From contig JAFTWU010000009.1 of the NCBI GenBank assembly GCA_017465145.1, positions 1 through 64,000 of the forward strand: a DNA stretch of 64,000 nucleotides, in the 5' to 3' direction. Below are positions 52,283 through 61,923 of this stretch, piece by piece. Every line of letters begins with the position of its first letter. Position 1 is the first letter of the stretch. Under the pieces are notes generated by a model. The model worked only from the letters and a program-made list of their open reading frames with translations, did not search any database and was not told the DNA's origin. The translations under genes were made by a program, and so were the position numbers. This DNA is from Clostridia bacterium (GTDB lineage Bacteria; Bacillota; Clostridia; Christensenellales; Borkfalkiaceae).

Positions 52283-55200
52283 ATGAAGGTTACACGCAAA
52301 TCACTTTTGGCGTTAATTATCGGCGCAGTTGCATTCTTTTCTTTGGCAATAGGTGGTTTAACGTATGCACCCACAAAAACGGCTACGGCTTTTGATGGAC
52401 CTGGTTTTGTTATGATTTGCGGCTGGGATGAGTTTAAATTGACGTATAAATCAGCCGGCGGTATTATAGGCTCTATCAACAACGCAAACAGTACGGGTGT
52501 TATTTTTAATTACGATACTAGCTTACCGAATTCAACTGAAGACGTTGTAATTGACGGAGACGTTGGCGTACATAGCCTTAACGTTGCAGAAGTTACCGAC
52601 GCAACTTTAATGAGGGTTAGTTTTTCACATAGTGAAACGAACTCTACCAACCTTGCAAAAATTGTATTTGAAGGGGAATATAACTACGAGTTTACCAACT
52701 GTACCTTCGAAGACGTTATCGTTGAATTTAACGGTGCAAATAGTGTATCATTTTCAAATTGTAATTTTAACGCTCACAAGTTAAGGGGACAAAGTTTTAT
52801 AAACCTTAACGATTGCAAAAACGTTGAAATACTAGCTTGTACGTTTATAGACGCTACTCCCGCAGAAACCTTTGACGCAACGGGTATCACCGTTGGTGGC
52901 GAAGAAGATACCGCCGTTTCTACTTTTAAGGTAGAAGGCAACGTCATCACTTCCTTAAAGGGCTTTATTAACTTAAATAGCAACGATTTTTCATCTGCTA
53001 CCTATTCAGTTGCAGGCAACGAAGTAAACGTACAAAGCAATAATAATCCAGAATATTTTATTGAAATATTAACGGATACACTTCCTTCAACTTATTTAAC
53101 CGAAGAATATTACCTTGAAGAAGGTGGCGCACAAAATATTTTAGGCTCAGATACTTTAGTTTTCAGTCCTAATATGGCAGTAGCACATACTGCAAGCGAA
53201 ATTCCACAGTTCTTCTTTAACTTGCAAGACGCTATAGATTACGATGGCACGGAAGATATTTATTTAGCGAAAGATATAGTGTTATCTGAAATGATAGTCG
53301 TTCCGCAATCGAAGAATAAGACTATCGTATTATCAGGTCACCACATTACCGTTGCAGAAAGCACGGGCAACAGCATTTACGCTTTCGATAACTACGGCAC
53401 GCTAAAACTTTGCGACCCAACGGGTAACGGCGGTTCAATTACCGCACGCGGTATTTATAACCACGGCAACTTAACCGTTGAAGATATTAGCATTTACGCT
53501 TGCGATACTAACGGCGGTGCTGGTATCAACAATAGGGGTAACCTTACGGTAAACGATGCAAGAATAACCACTAATGTTGGCCTTGCAACCGGTATATGGA
53601 ACCAAGCGGTAGGCGAATACGTTCCTGGTAACGTGACTATTATAGATAGCGTTATAGAATGCTTAAGCAACCTCAACACCTTTGCGGTAAGACACGATAT
53701 CGGCAATCTAGTTATTAACGGCAGTGAAAACTATATTACAGGTACTCACGGAGGTTTAGCGGTTTTAGGTGGCACGGTTACCATTAACGCTGGCTCTATT
53801 TGTAGAACGGGTATCGATGGTCAAAGCGGACACGCCATTTATGCAGTTGGCGGTAGTGTTACCGTAAACGACGGGTATTTTATAGCAAATGATTACAGCA
53901 GTTCTTGTATATACGTTTCAGGCGCAACGGTTAAAATTTACAACGCTATTTTCACGGGCGGTACGCTCGGCGACCTTTACGTTAACGAAGGCGCGGTAGA
54001 AGTTGGCGAAATGATGGTCAACATTATCGACGTTAACGCTCAAGCACTTTTAGGCAATAAATTCTATGCTGATATAAACGACGCGCTAGAAGACGTTCAA
54101 GACGGTCAAACGGTTAAACTACTTAAAAACTTAACCGTTAACAGTGGCGAAAACGCACTTAACGTTACGCGTGGCGGTACTTACACCATTGACCTTAATA
54201 ATAAAACTATAACTGCAAACGTAACGGAATCTGTTATTAAAGTTATTCCTTTAACTTATTCAAATATCACTATTGAAAACGGCACGATTAACGCGGGTGC
54301 AAACACTAAAAACGCTTTATTAGTTAGCGTTTCAACCAACACGGTTAACGCAAATAGTTTAACCTTAACGGGTAAAAATGCAAGCGGTTTCGTGGTAGAA
54401 GTTAAAGATTATGCAAAATTAAATTTAAGCGATAGTAAAATAGTTTCTAACGGTGCTATGGGTGGCGTTTTGGCAACTGAAAGCACGGTTGTACAAATTA
54501 GAAGTTGCGAAATTGAACAAAAGAATTCTACTTTAGATACTAGCGCTTGCTTATCGGCACAATATAACGGCACGATAGATTCATTTAACTGCACTTACCT
54601 TTCTGATAAGGTTGGCGCATACGTTGCAGGCACGGGCGGAACGATAAATCTCAATATTGATGAAATTAACGCGGTTGACGCTATTAAGGTTGTTAACGAC
54701 GGAACTACGATTGCAAAATCTAAAGCAACTGTTAATAGTGGTACGTATAACGGTTTAATTTCCGCAAGTGGCAATAACGCTGAAATAATAATTTATAACG
54801 GCACCTTTAACGTTAAGCCGGACGACGCTTATATTGCAGAAGGTTTAGCGTCTTATGAAGACACCACCAACAACGTTTACCTTATTGCAACGTATGAAGA
54901 AGTGTTTAATATGACCGTTTGTGAACCCGCTATCGCAGAGTGGAAAGGTTATGCAGACGCTTATGCAACAAGAACAGGCTATAGCGCACGCGCAATAAGT
55001 TATATGACCTATATTAAAAATCGCACGGAAAACAATATGCGTCTAGCAAACGATAAGGCTCAATTAGATGCGTGCATGCAAGAGGGCAAGGCTAGTCTTG
55101 ATGAAGTTTTACTTGAAAGTGAAGAACTTGCTAAAAGACAAACCGCTAAAGACGAAATAACCGCATACGCTTTAGAAAAAGACTTTGACTTGGCAAGATT

Positions 55201-55426
55201 AACGGGTCAAAACACAAGTTGGCTAGATATGGCTGTAACCGAAAAAGAAATTGACAATGCTAAAACGGCAGTATTAGCGGAAATAGATGAAATAATCCAT
55301 AACGATGAATTAGATGCTAAATACGGTTTCTTGTTTAAGGTTGCGCTTTTCTGCGGTGGTGCAATTATAATTTCAGGCGTGCTTACAACTCTTGCTAGAA
55401 AAGGCAAAAAGCAAAACGAAAAATAA
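52283..55426 (+). CDS. Large membrane-anchored surface protein with parallel beta-helix repeats
   Basis: The 1047-residue protein begins with a signal peptide (KRKS-type basic start, hydrophobic residues 9-29, then APTKTATAFD). Residues 60-900 are rich in short Asn/Gly/Thr beta-strand repeats such as GNLTVNDARI, GNVTIIDSVI, GGTVTINAGSI and GGSVTVNDGYF, typical of right-handed parallel beta-helices. A helical segment (about 905-1010) leads to a membrane helix at about 1013-1035 and a basic tail RKGKKQNEK. No LPxTG motif. It should sit on the outer face of the membrane; ligand binding or carbohydrate contact is possible. Confidence 0.85.
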   Translation: MKVTRKSLLALIIGAVAFFSLAIGGLTYAPTKTATAFDGPGFVMICGWDEFKLTYKSAGGIIGSINNANSTGVIFNYDTSLPNSTEDVVIDGDVGVHSLNVAEVTDATLMRVSFSHSETNSTNLAKIVFEGEYNYEFTNCTFEDVIVEFNGANSVSFSNCNFNAHKLRGQSFINLNDCKNVEILACTFIDATPAETFDATGITVGGEEDTAVSTFKVEGNVITSLKGFINLNSNDFSSATYSVAGNEVNVQSNNNPEYFIEILTDTLPSTYLTEEYYLEEGGAQNILGSDTLVFSPNMAVAHTASEIPQFFFNLQDAIDYDGTEDIYLAKDIVLSEMIVVPQSKNKTIVLSGHHITVAESTGNSIYAFDNYGTLKLCDPTGNGGSITARGIYNHGNLTVEDISIYACDTNGGAGINNRGNLTVNDARITTNVGLATGIWNQAVGEYVPGNVTIIDSVIECLSNLNTFAVRHDIGNLVINGSENYITGTHGGLAVLGGTVTINAGSICRTGIDGQSGHAIYAVGGSVTVNDGYFIANDYSSSCIYVSGATVKIYNAIFTGGTLGDLYVNEGAVEVGEMMVNIIDVNAQALLGNKFYADINDALEDVQDGQTVKLLKNLTVNSGENALNVTRGGTYTIDLNNKTITANVTESVIKVIPLTYSNITIENGTINAGANTKNALLVSVSTNTVNANSLTLTGKNASGFVVEVKDYAKLNLSDSKIVSNGAMGGVLATESTVVQIRSCEIEQKNSTLDTSACLSAQYNGTIDSFNCTYLSDKVGAYVAGTGGTINLNIDEINAVDAIKVVNDGTTIAKSKATVNSGTYNGLISASGNNAEIIIYNGTFNVKPDDAYIAEGLASYEDTTNNVYLIATYEEVFNMTVCEPAIAEWKGYADAYATRTGYSARAISYMTYIKNRTENNMRLANDKAQLDACMQEGKASLDEVLLESEELAKRQTAKDEITAYALEKDFDLARLTGQNTSWLDMAVTEKEIDNAKTAVLAEIDEIIHNDELDAKYGFLFKVALFCGGAIIISGVLTTLARKGKKQNEK

Positions 55427-55439
55427 TTAACAAAAAGAA

Positions 55440-55468
55440 AAAGGATTGAGTTGTCTCAATCCTTTTTT
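55440..55468 (+). terminator. Terminator of the beta-helix protein gene
   Basis: An 11-base stem (55440-55450 with 55455-55465, loop TTGT) ends in a T-run. Confidence 0.85.
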
Positions 55469-55485
55469 AATATGATAAAACCGTA

Positions 55486-55514
55486 TTGACAATGGTATTA
55501 CGGGTGTGTATAAT
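55486..55514 (+). promoter_or_regulatory. Promoter of the lipoprotein gene
   Basis: TTGACA at 55486-55491 and TATAAT at 55509-55514 with a 17-base spacer, 20 bases before the ATG; GGAGGG lies between. Confidence 0.8.
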
Positions 55515-55534
55515 TTGTGTAAAGGAGGGATTAT

Positions 55535-55960
55535 ATGAAAAAAGTTTTAAGTATCGTTTGTGTTTTAGTTCTATGTATGTCAATATGCACTATAGGGTGC
55601 GGAGCTAAGCAACAATATGGAAGTTTTTACGATATTGAAACGGCATATGAAAGTGGCTTGATTTCCCAAGAAGATGTTGCATCTATTGCCGAATTGCAAA
55701 ATAATAAGATATATTCTACGCCAACTAATGATGTTGTAGAAGAACTGCAAAAAAGTTATGTAAAACGCTATCCCCGTGAAAACGTTTCTTATAAAGACGT
55801 TGTGATTAAGGAATTTTTAGGAAGTTTTAGCGATTGCTATGCCGTAATAATTGCCTATAGTGATGAAAGTGCTGCCGAAGAGATTGGGACTGAAGTAGTT
55901 GCAGGCATAGAAATTAATTATAACAATGGCTTTAGAATTTCTATATACCAAAAAGCATAA
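55535..55960 (+). CDS. Small putative lipoprotein
   Basis: The 141-residue protein has a signal peptide (KK, then about 14 hydrophobic residues) and a lipobox-like TIGCG with Cys22 as the likely lipidated residue; Thr at -3 is unusual. The mature part is small, with a beta-rich C-terminus (CYAVIIAYSDES, VAGIEINYNNGFRISIYQ). I do not recognise a family. It has its own promoter and terminator. Confidence 0.75.
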   Translation: MKKVLSIVCVLVLCMSICTIGCGAKQQYGSFYDIETAYESGLISQEDVASIAELQNNKIYSTPTNDVVEELQKSYVKRYPRENVSYKDVVIKEFLGSFSDCYAVIIAYSDESAAEEIGTEVVAGIEINYNNGFRISIYQKA

Positions 55961-56021
55961 ATGATGGAAAAAGATATACAGAGTTTTTTAAGAAGGCTTA
56001 ATGCGTAAAACAAATAAAAAT

Positions 56022-56050
56022 AAAAGAGAGTGGTTACCACTCTCTTTTTT
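56022..56050. terminator. Bidirectional terminator between the lipoprotein gene and yggS
   Basis: A 12-base stem (56022-56033 with 56037-56048) flanked by A-run and T-run, between convergent genes. Confidence 0.85.
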
Positions 56051-56067
56051 ATTATAAATTTATTTGG

Positions 56068-56730
56068 TTAGTTATAAACCCTTGCGCCGAAAATTCCGCT
56101 ACCGATACGCACCATATTACTGCCGTTTTTAATGGCAATTTTATAGTCGCCACTCATACCCATTGAAAGATAGGCAAAAGGATAGCCTTTAACTTTTAGT
56201 TCGTCGTATAAAGCGCGCATTTTTTGGCATAAATCCGCCAAAACGCTTTCGTCGTCCATTAAGGGTAGCATTGCCATAAGTCCCTTTACGCGCACGTTTT
56301 CAAGGCTAGATATGGTTTTTACCGCCATTTCCACTTCGCTAAAGTTAAAACCGCTTTTAGATTGTTCTTCGCCGATATTAACTTCACACAAAATATCTTG
56401 GGTAACGCCTTTTTTTACTGCTTCTTTAGAAATTTCTTCGGCAAGGCGCACTGTGTCAACGGAGTGGATAAGGTCAACCTTTCCCACTAAATATTTAACT
56501 TTATTAGTTTGTAAGTGACCTATAAAATGCTGACTTGCGCATTTATTAATAAGGTCTGTTTTATCGCGGAATTCTTGCACTCTATTTTCGGCAACGACTT
56601 TTAGTCCGCACTCTATCGCGTGGTTTATTTCGTCAACGCTTTTCGTTTTAGTTGCGCCAACTAGGGTAATTTCTTCCCCTAAATTATTGCCACACCTAAG
56701 TTCATTTAAGATTTTTGCAAGATTTTCCAT
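56068..56730 (-). CDS. yggS: YggS-family pyridoxal-phosphate homeostasis protein
   Basis: The 220-residue protein has the PLP lysine K28 in GATKTKS, AENRVQEFRDK, FIGHLQTNK and a C-terminal SMGMSGDYKIAIKNGSNMVRIGSGIFG, all family signatures. YggS/YlmE/PROSC proteins bind PLP and buffer its level. It begins 10 bases after dapB and is the last gene of that minus-strand run. Confidence 0.95.
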   Translation of the reverse strand: MENLAKILNELRCGNNLGEEITLVGATKTKSVDEINHAIECGLKVVAENRVQEFRDKTDLINKCASQHFIGHLQTNKVKYLVGKVDLIHSVDTVRLAEEISKEAVKKGVTQDILCEVNIGEEQSKSGFNFSEVEMAVKTISSLENVRVKGLMAMLPLMDDESVLADLCQKMRALYDELKVKGYPFAYLSMGMSGDYKIAIKNGSNMVRIGSGIFGARVYN

Positions 56731-56740
56731 TTTTTTACCT

Positions 56741-57496
56741 TTATTTACCGTTCAAAAGGTCGGTCATATCGTAAATGCCTGCGCATTTATTATAGATATA
56801 TTTTGCAGCCCTTACTGCGCCCGTTGCAAAAACTGCCCTGTCAAACGCTTGGTGAGATAGGGTAACGACTTCGTTTTCACCGGCAAAAATAACGTCGTGG
56901 TCGCCAACTATATTGCCACCGCGTACGGCGTGAACGCCAATTTCGTTTACCTTTCTTTTGCCAACGATACCTTCTCTGCCGTAAACACAGAACTTTTCAG
57001 GTTGTTCTTCTTTAATAGCGTCTGCAAGCATAACGGCTGTTCCGCTAGGTGCATCTACCTTTTTATTGTGGTGTTTTTCAATTATTTCAATATCAAAGCC
57101 GTATAACGCGTTAGCCGCCTTTTTAACAAGGTCAACTAAAACGTTTACGCCAAGCGACATATTTGCAGAACGGAAAATTGCAACTTCTTTTGAAAGTGCT
57201 TTAACCTTGTCCATATCGCTTTCAGTATAACCCGTGGCGCATAAAACCGCGGGGATTTTTCTTTCTTTAACAAAAGCAATAATATTATCTAAAGATGCGG
57301 GGGCAGAAAAGTCGATAAGCACGTCAACTTCTTTATCAACGCAAGCAAAACTGTCGTAGACGGGGAATAGGGGGTTAGATAAATCGCCCTTAATATCCAC
57401 ACCGCAAACGGCGGTTAAACCTTCTTCGTTTAAGGTTGCTTCGTAAACTTTTTTGCCCATTCTGCCAAGGGCACCGTTAATTAAAATTTTAATCAT
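56741..57496 (-). CDS. dapB: 4-hydroxy-tetrahydrodipicolinate reductase
   Basis: The 251-residue protein has the NAD(P) motif INGALGRMGKKV, the catalytic HHNKKVDAPSGTA loop (EKHHNKK) and GNIVGDHDVIF. It reduces the DapA product in the lysine and diaminopimelate pathway. It lies 9 bases after dapA. Confidence 0.97.
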   Translation of the reverse strand: MIKILINGALGRMGKKVYEATLNEEGLTAVCGVDIKGDLSNPLFPVYDSFACVDKEVDVLIDFSAPASLDNIIAFVKERKIPAVLCATGYTESDMDKVKALSKEVAIFRSANMSLGVNVLVDLVKKAANALYGFDIEIIEKHHNKKVDAPSGTAVMLADAIKEEQPEKFCVYGREGIVGKRKVNEIGVHAVRGGNIVGDHDVIFAGENEVVTLSHQAFDRAVFATGAVRAAKYIYNKCAGIYDMTDLLNGK

Positions 57497-57505
57497 AACG
57501 CTCCT

Positions 57506-58393
57506 TTACACGTTAAAGCCAAAGTCTTTCAAAACTTCGGTAAGAGTTAAAACGTGCTCATGTTCTAATTCGGTTAATGGCGGGCGCACGATACCGCTGT
57601 CAAGCCCTATCATTTGCATAGCCTTTTTAACGGGTATGGGATTAACTTCGGTAAACATTTGGTCGATTAAGGGGAGAAGGCGTTCTTGCAACGCGTTTGC
57701 TTCAACGGGTTTACCGCTAAAGAAAAGTTTAGCAACGTCGCCAACTTCTTTGGGTGCAACGTTAGACGCAACGGAAATTAAACCAAGAGAGCCGATAGAT
57801 AGCATTGCTAAGTTTAAGTTATCGTCGCCAGAATAAAGTGCAGTTTTGCCACGAATACGCCTTGCAGTTTCACAAATTTGTTCCATGTTACCGCACGCTT
57901 CTTTTACACCGCCAATGTTTTTATGCATAGCGATTTCTTCCATAGTTTGTGGCAAAATGTTAACGCCCGTTCTTGCGGGAACGTTATAGCAAAGCACGGG
58001 GATATCGATATTGTCGCAAACGTCGTTGTAATATTTTACAAGACCTTTTTGCGTGCATTTATTGTAATAGGGGGTAACTACCAAAAGACCGTCTGCACCG
58101 ATAGACTGTGCAAGTTGACTTTTTTCAATAGCCTTTTTGGTGCAGTTAGAACCAGAGCCCAAAATATATTTAACCCTGCCTGCAATCTTATCGTAGCAAA
58201 ATTTTGCAACGTAATCGTATTCAGCGTCGGTAATAGTTGGGGCTTCGCCGGTAGTACCCAAAATGCAAAGGGCGTCTATGCCGTTTTCAATTTGGTATTC
58301 AATTTGTTTTTCGAAAGCCTTAAAATCAATGCCGTCTTCAGTAAAAGGTGTAACGGCGGCAGTACAAGTGCCTTTGAATATCGTTTTATTCAT
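57506..58393 (-). CDS. dapA: 4-hydroxy-tetrahydrodipicolinate synthase
   Basis: The 295-residue protein has GTTGEAPTI, YYNKCTQKGLVKYY, VPARTGVNI and the Schiff-base lysine in IGGVKEACGN. It condenses pyruvate with aspartate semialdehyde. A gap of 111 bases separates it from asd upstream; no lysine riboswitch fits in that space. Confidence 0.97.
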   Translation of the reverse strand: MNKTIFKGTCTAAVTPFTEDGIDFKAFEKQIEYQIENGIDALCILGTTGEAPTITDAEYDYVAKFCYDKIAGRVKYILGSGSNCTKKAIEKSQLAQSIGADGLLVVTPYYNKCTQKGLVKYYNDVCDNIDIPVLCYNVPARTGVNILPQTMEEIAMHKNIGGVKEACGNMEQICETARRIRGKTALYSGDDNLNLAMLSIGSLGLISVASNVAPKEVGDVAKLFFSGKPVEANALQERLLPLIDQMFTEVNPIPVKKAMQMIGLDSGIVRPPLTELEHEHVLTLTEVLKDFGFNV

Positions 58394-58504
58394 GGTAAGT
58401 CTCCCGTGAATTTATCGTTAAATTAATATACGCTTAGCGCGTTAAAATGGTTACTTATTCTTTAACAAAGTTGCTTTTTTGCAAGTTTTTATAAAGAATT
58501 TAAA

Positions 58505-59524
58505 CTATTTGTTAAAAGCGTTAAGTTCAATAACCTTTTCAGCAATTTGAACGGCATTGGTTGCAGCGCCCTTTCTTACTTGGTCGCCACAGCACCAAAT
58601 AGATAAGCCCCTTTCGTTGGTTAAATCGCGTCTAATTCTGCCAACGAAAACTATATCTTGGTCGCTAGTATCTAGGGGCATGGGGAATACGTTGTTAGCA
58701 ATATCGTCAACAAGTTTAACGCCGTCGCCGTTGCTAATTGCGTTTCTTGCTTCTTCAACGGAAACTGCCCTTTCGGTAATAATGGTTGCAGATATAGAGT
58801 GAGAACGCATTACGGGAACTCTTACGCAAGTGCAAGTTGCCTTCAATGCGGGCAAGTGCATAATTTTTCTTGATTCGTTTTGAAGTTTCATTTCTTCACT
58901 AGTATAGCCTTCAAACGCTTCGCCACCGATTTTGGGGATAACGTTATAAGCGATTTGGTGAGAGAAAACTTTGGGCTCGTAAGTCGTGCCGTTATAGATA
59001 GCGTCTACTTCAGCAGAAAGTTCTGCAGGACCGCCAACGCCCGCACCTGATACCGCTTGATAGGTAGATGCGATAATGCTTTCAATTTTGCTTACCTTGT
59101 TAATGGCGTTAATTGCCGTTAAGGTAATAATGGTTGAACAGTTGGGGTTTGCGATGATGCCTTTATGATTTTTAACGTCTTCCGCGTTGATTTCGGGTAC
59201 TACTAGGGGCACTTCGTCAAGCATACGGAATGCGCTAGAGTTATCAACGAAAACCGCGCCAGCCTTTACGATAGCGGGGGCAAATTGTTTTGCAATAGCG
59301 TTTTGTGCAGCGCCTAAAACGATATCTACGCCGTCAAAAGCCGTGTCGCAAGCAAGTTCAACCTTTAAGGTTTTACCGCAGAAGGTAAGTTCTTTGCCAA
59401 CACTTCTTTCACTTGCAAGAAGGCGAAGGTTTTCTACGGGGAAGTTTCTTTCTTCTAAAACCTTCATCATTTCCATACCAACGGCACCGGTTGCGCCTAA
59501 AATCGCTAAATTGTACTTTTTCAT
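58505..59524 (-). CDS. asd: Aspartate-semialdehyde dehydrogenase
   Basis: The 339-residue protein starts at 59524, with the NADP motif AILGATGAVGMEMMK, the catalytic Cys in NPNCSTI and the QAVSGAG loop. It reduces aspartyl phosphate to the semialdehyde, which feeds both dapA here and hom at 28.4 kb. The nearest AGGAG lies about 14 bases before the ATG, an unusually long spacing; longer readings run into the promoter. Confidence 0.96.
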   Translation of the reverse strand: MKKYNLAILGATGAVGMEMMKVLEERNFPVENLRLLASERSVGKELTFCGKTLKVELACDTAFDGVDIVLGAAQNAIAKQFAPAIVKAGAVFVDNSSAFRMLDEVPLVVPEINAEDVKNHKGIIANPNCSTIITLTAINAINKVSKIESIIASTYQAVSGAGVGGPAELSAEVDAIYNGTTYEPKVFSHQIAYNVIPKIGGEAFEGYTSEEMKLQNESRKIMHLPALKATCTCVRVPVMRSHSISATIITERAVSVEEARNAISNGDGVKLVDDIANNVFPMPLDTSDQDIVFVGRIRRDLTNERGLSIWCCGDQVRKGAATNAVQIAEKVIELNAFNK

Positions 59525-59562
59525 AACTAAAAATAGGTCTCCTAATATAATAATTAAGTAAA

Positions 59563-59591
59563 AGTATATCAAAAGATTTTTAAAAAGTAAA
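59563..59591 (-). promoter_or_regulatory. Promoter of asd
   Basis: On the minus strand TTTACT (59591-59586) and TATACT (59568-59563) have a 17-base spacer, and TGA directly before the -10 makes it an extended -10 promoter. Confidence 0.6.
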
Positions 59592-59619
59592 GTTTTTTTA
59601 CCTAATGCGCGTTTTTTGT

Positions 59620-59648
59620 TTGTAAAATTCTTTAGTTTGTTATAAAAT
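59620..59648 (+). promoter_or_regulatory. Promoter of the 59729 membrane-protein gene
   Basis: TTGTAA at 59620-59625 and TAAAAT at 59643-59648 with a 17-base spacer, divergent from the asd promoter. Confidence 0.5.
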
Positions 59649-59728
59649 ATAAGATGTGGAATTATAGGGCGATTTGGCATTTATTATTCACACGATATTT
59701 TGATAGATTTTTTTAGGGAAAATTTTTA

Positions 59729-61009
59729 ATGGCAAAAGGTAAAGTAAGCGGTTTTATCAACAGGTTGATAGCCGGTAAAGAAAAATCTGAAGGATACGCT
59801 AGGGCATCACTTCCATCTAACCGTTGGGAGTTGTTTTGGGATATATTAAAGGGCAGAATAGGTAAACTTGTTTTACTTAACTTACTAGTTGCGCTCTTTT
59901 TTATTCCGCTATTTTTACTAGTTATGCTTTATCAGTCAAGAACTATGGCTCTTGGCGCAACTTCTCAGTTTAACGTTTTCGGCGTTGGCTATTCTATGCC
60001 GATAAGCGTCAACGGTCTTGCTGAAAATATTTCGTTTAGCAACAATATATACGTTCTTTTGCTTTTGCCAATTTGCGCTATTATCGCGTCGGTTGGTATT
60101 TCAGGCGGTGCTTACGTTATGCGTAACATGGTTTGGACTGAAGGTATTTTTATGGCTAACGATTTTTGGCGTGGCGTAAAACAAAACTTTAAGCAAATCG
60201 TTTTAATCGTTTTAGTATATTCACTTTTACTTTACGCGGGCATTGCAGGTATTTCCGTTATAGACGTAATCGTTGCTATGGACCCCTCTAAGGCGTGGCT
60301 ATTTATTACCTTAAAGGTAATAACCATTATCATTTTAGGGCTTTATTCCATTATGACCTTGCATATGATAACTATGTCCGTTACCTATGAACTTAAGTTT
60401 TCTCAACTTATTAAAAACGCCTTCTTGTTCACTATCGCGCTATTTTTCCAAAATATTTTCTTTGGGGCAATATCAAGCGCTTTCGTAATTTTATTCTTCG
60501 TTAGCGGTGAAGTATTGCAAGGCATAAGTTTAGTTGCTATGCTTGTTATTGGCTTTTCCTTTTTCTTACTTGTTTGGACAAACTATTGTCAATGGGCGTT
60601 TGACCGTTACGTTAACGACAAGGTTAAAGGCGCTAAAAAGAACAAAGGTATTTACGAAAAGGTTAAGGCTCAAGACGGTGGCGCACTTCAAAAATATAAA
60701 GAACAAATTGAAATTTCAACCGCAACCATGCTTGCGCGTAAACCCATTAAGCCTATTAACGATGAAGAATTGACTATTGCAGAACTTCCCGTATCGTTTA
60801 ACCGTAGCGACTTAGAAAAATTGCGTGAAAGCAAAGAAGCGATTTATAAAGATAACGAACAATATATTGAACAACACCGTGACGACCCGCGCTATGCTGA
60901 ATATTTTAAAGAAAAGGACGGCGTGGTAGAAGAGACTAACGGCAAGAAAGATAAACGCGTTGAAAAGGCAAAGCGCGAACTTGAAAAGCGCAACAGAAAA
61001 AAAAGATAA
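59729..61009 (+). CDS. DUF624/YesL-like membrane protein with charged C-terminal domain
   Basis: The 426-residue protein has six hydrophobic segments (about residues 48-70, 108-135, 160-185, 193-215, 230-255 and 258-285). The motif GGAYVMRNMVWTEGIFMANDFWRGVKQNFKQ resembles DUF624 (YesL) proteins in its spacing; the family role is not established. The last 125 residues are highly charged (many Lys and Glu) and cytoplasmic. It precedes hslO by 21 bases. Confidence 0.65.
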   Translation: MAKGKVSGFINRLIAGKEKSEGYARASLPSNRWELFWDILKGRIGKLVLLNLLVALFFIPLFLLVMLYQSRTMALGATSQFNVFGVGYSMPISVNGLAENISFSNNIYVLLLLPICAIIASVGISGGAYVMRNMVWTEGIFMANDFWRGVKQNFKQIVLIVLVYSLLLYAGIAGISVIDVIVAMDPSKAWLFITLKVITIIILGLYSIMTLHMITMSVTYELKFSQLIKNAFLFTIALFFQNIFFGAISSAFVILFFVSGEVLQGISLVAMLVIGFSFFLLVWTNYCQWAFDRYVNDKVKGAKKNKGIYEKVKAQDGGALQKYKEQIEISTATMLARKPIKPINDEELTIAELPVSFNRSDLEKLRESKEAIYKDNEQYIEQHRDDPRYAEYFKEKDGVVEETNGKKDKRVEKAKRELEKRNRKKR

Positions 61010-61030
61010 TTAACGCTGTAAAGGAGCAAA

Positions 61031-61888
61031 ATGGATAAGTTACTTAAAGGACTTATATTCGACGACCAACTTACCCTTTCGGTATTAGATACTACCGAAA
61101 TGGTTAACCGCGCCATAGAATTGCACGGTTTAACCCCTGTTTGTGCCGCGGCACTTGGCAGGGCACTTACCGTTTGCACCTTTATGTCGGGCGGATTAAA
61201 AAATGAAAAAGATAAACTTTCCGTAACTATTAAGGGGGACGGGGCAGGCGGTAAAATAACCGTTTGCGGTAACGGAAACCTTCAAATGCGCGGATATATG
61301 GATAATCCCCACGTAGACCTTCCCTTAAAGCCTAACGGCAAGTTAGACGTTGGCGGTTGCGTTGGTAAAAACGGCAGAATTACCGTTATAAGAAGTATGG
61401 GGTTAAAAGAGCCGTACTCTGGCAGTTGTAAACTCGTTAGTGGCGAAATTGCAGAAGACTTTACCGCCTATTACGCTTTTAGCGAACAACAACCCACGGC
61501 TATTGCACTAGGCGTTAAAATAGGCACGGATGGAAAGTGCGTTGGTGCGGGTGGCGTTATCGTTCAAGCGTTGCCGGGTGCTAGCGACCTTGCGCTATTT
61601 GCCGCCGAAGATATTATGAACCAACTTTCCGCTGTATCTACCGACATAGAACAGTTGGGCGCGGAAGGGGTTTTAGATAAATATTTTGGCGATATCAAAT
61701 ATACCGAATATCACCCCGAATATAAGTGTTTATGCAGTAGAGAATATATCGAAAGCGTGCTTATTTCACTAGGGAAGTCAGAACTTTACGATATTATTGA
61801 AAAGGAAGGCGAAGTTTCGGTTACCTGTGAATTTTGCAACACTAAATACTCTTTTAATAAAGAAGACGTGGATAAACTTTTCAAATAG
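61031..61888 (+). CDS. hslO: Redox-regulated chaperone Hsp33
   Basis: The 285-residue protein has the Hsp33 core (ALGRALTVCTFM, GDGAGGKITVCGNG, VGKNGRITVIR) and the C-terminal zinc centre with four Cys in KCLCSRE and CEFCN. Oxidation of these Cys activates the holdase. GGAG precedes the ATG. Confidence 0.96.
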   Translation: MDKLLKGLIFDDQLTLSVLDTTEMVNRAIELHGLTPVCAAALGRALTVCTFMSGGLKNEKDKLSVTIKGDGAGGKITVCGNGNLQMRGYMDNPHVDLPLKPNGKLDVGGCVGKNGRITVIRSMGLKEPYSGSCKLVSGEIAEDFTAYYAFSEQQPTAIALGVKIGTDGKCVGAGGVIVQALPGASDLALFAAEDIMNQLSAVSTDIEQLGAEGVLDKYFGDIKYTEYHPEYKCLCSREYIESVLISLGKSELYDIIEKEGEVSVTCEFCNTKYSFNKEDVDKLFK

Positions 61889-61923
61889 TTTTTACTAAAT
61901 TTTACTAAAAATTTTTACCGATA

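Noticed and set aside
58394..58504. Lysine riboswitch before dapA
   Set aside because: The gap is only 111 bases, shorter than the lysine aptamer, and lacks its conserved core.
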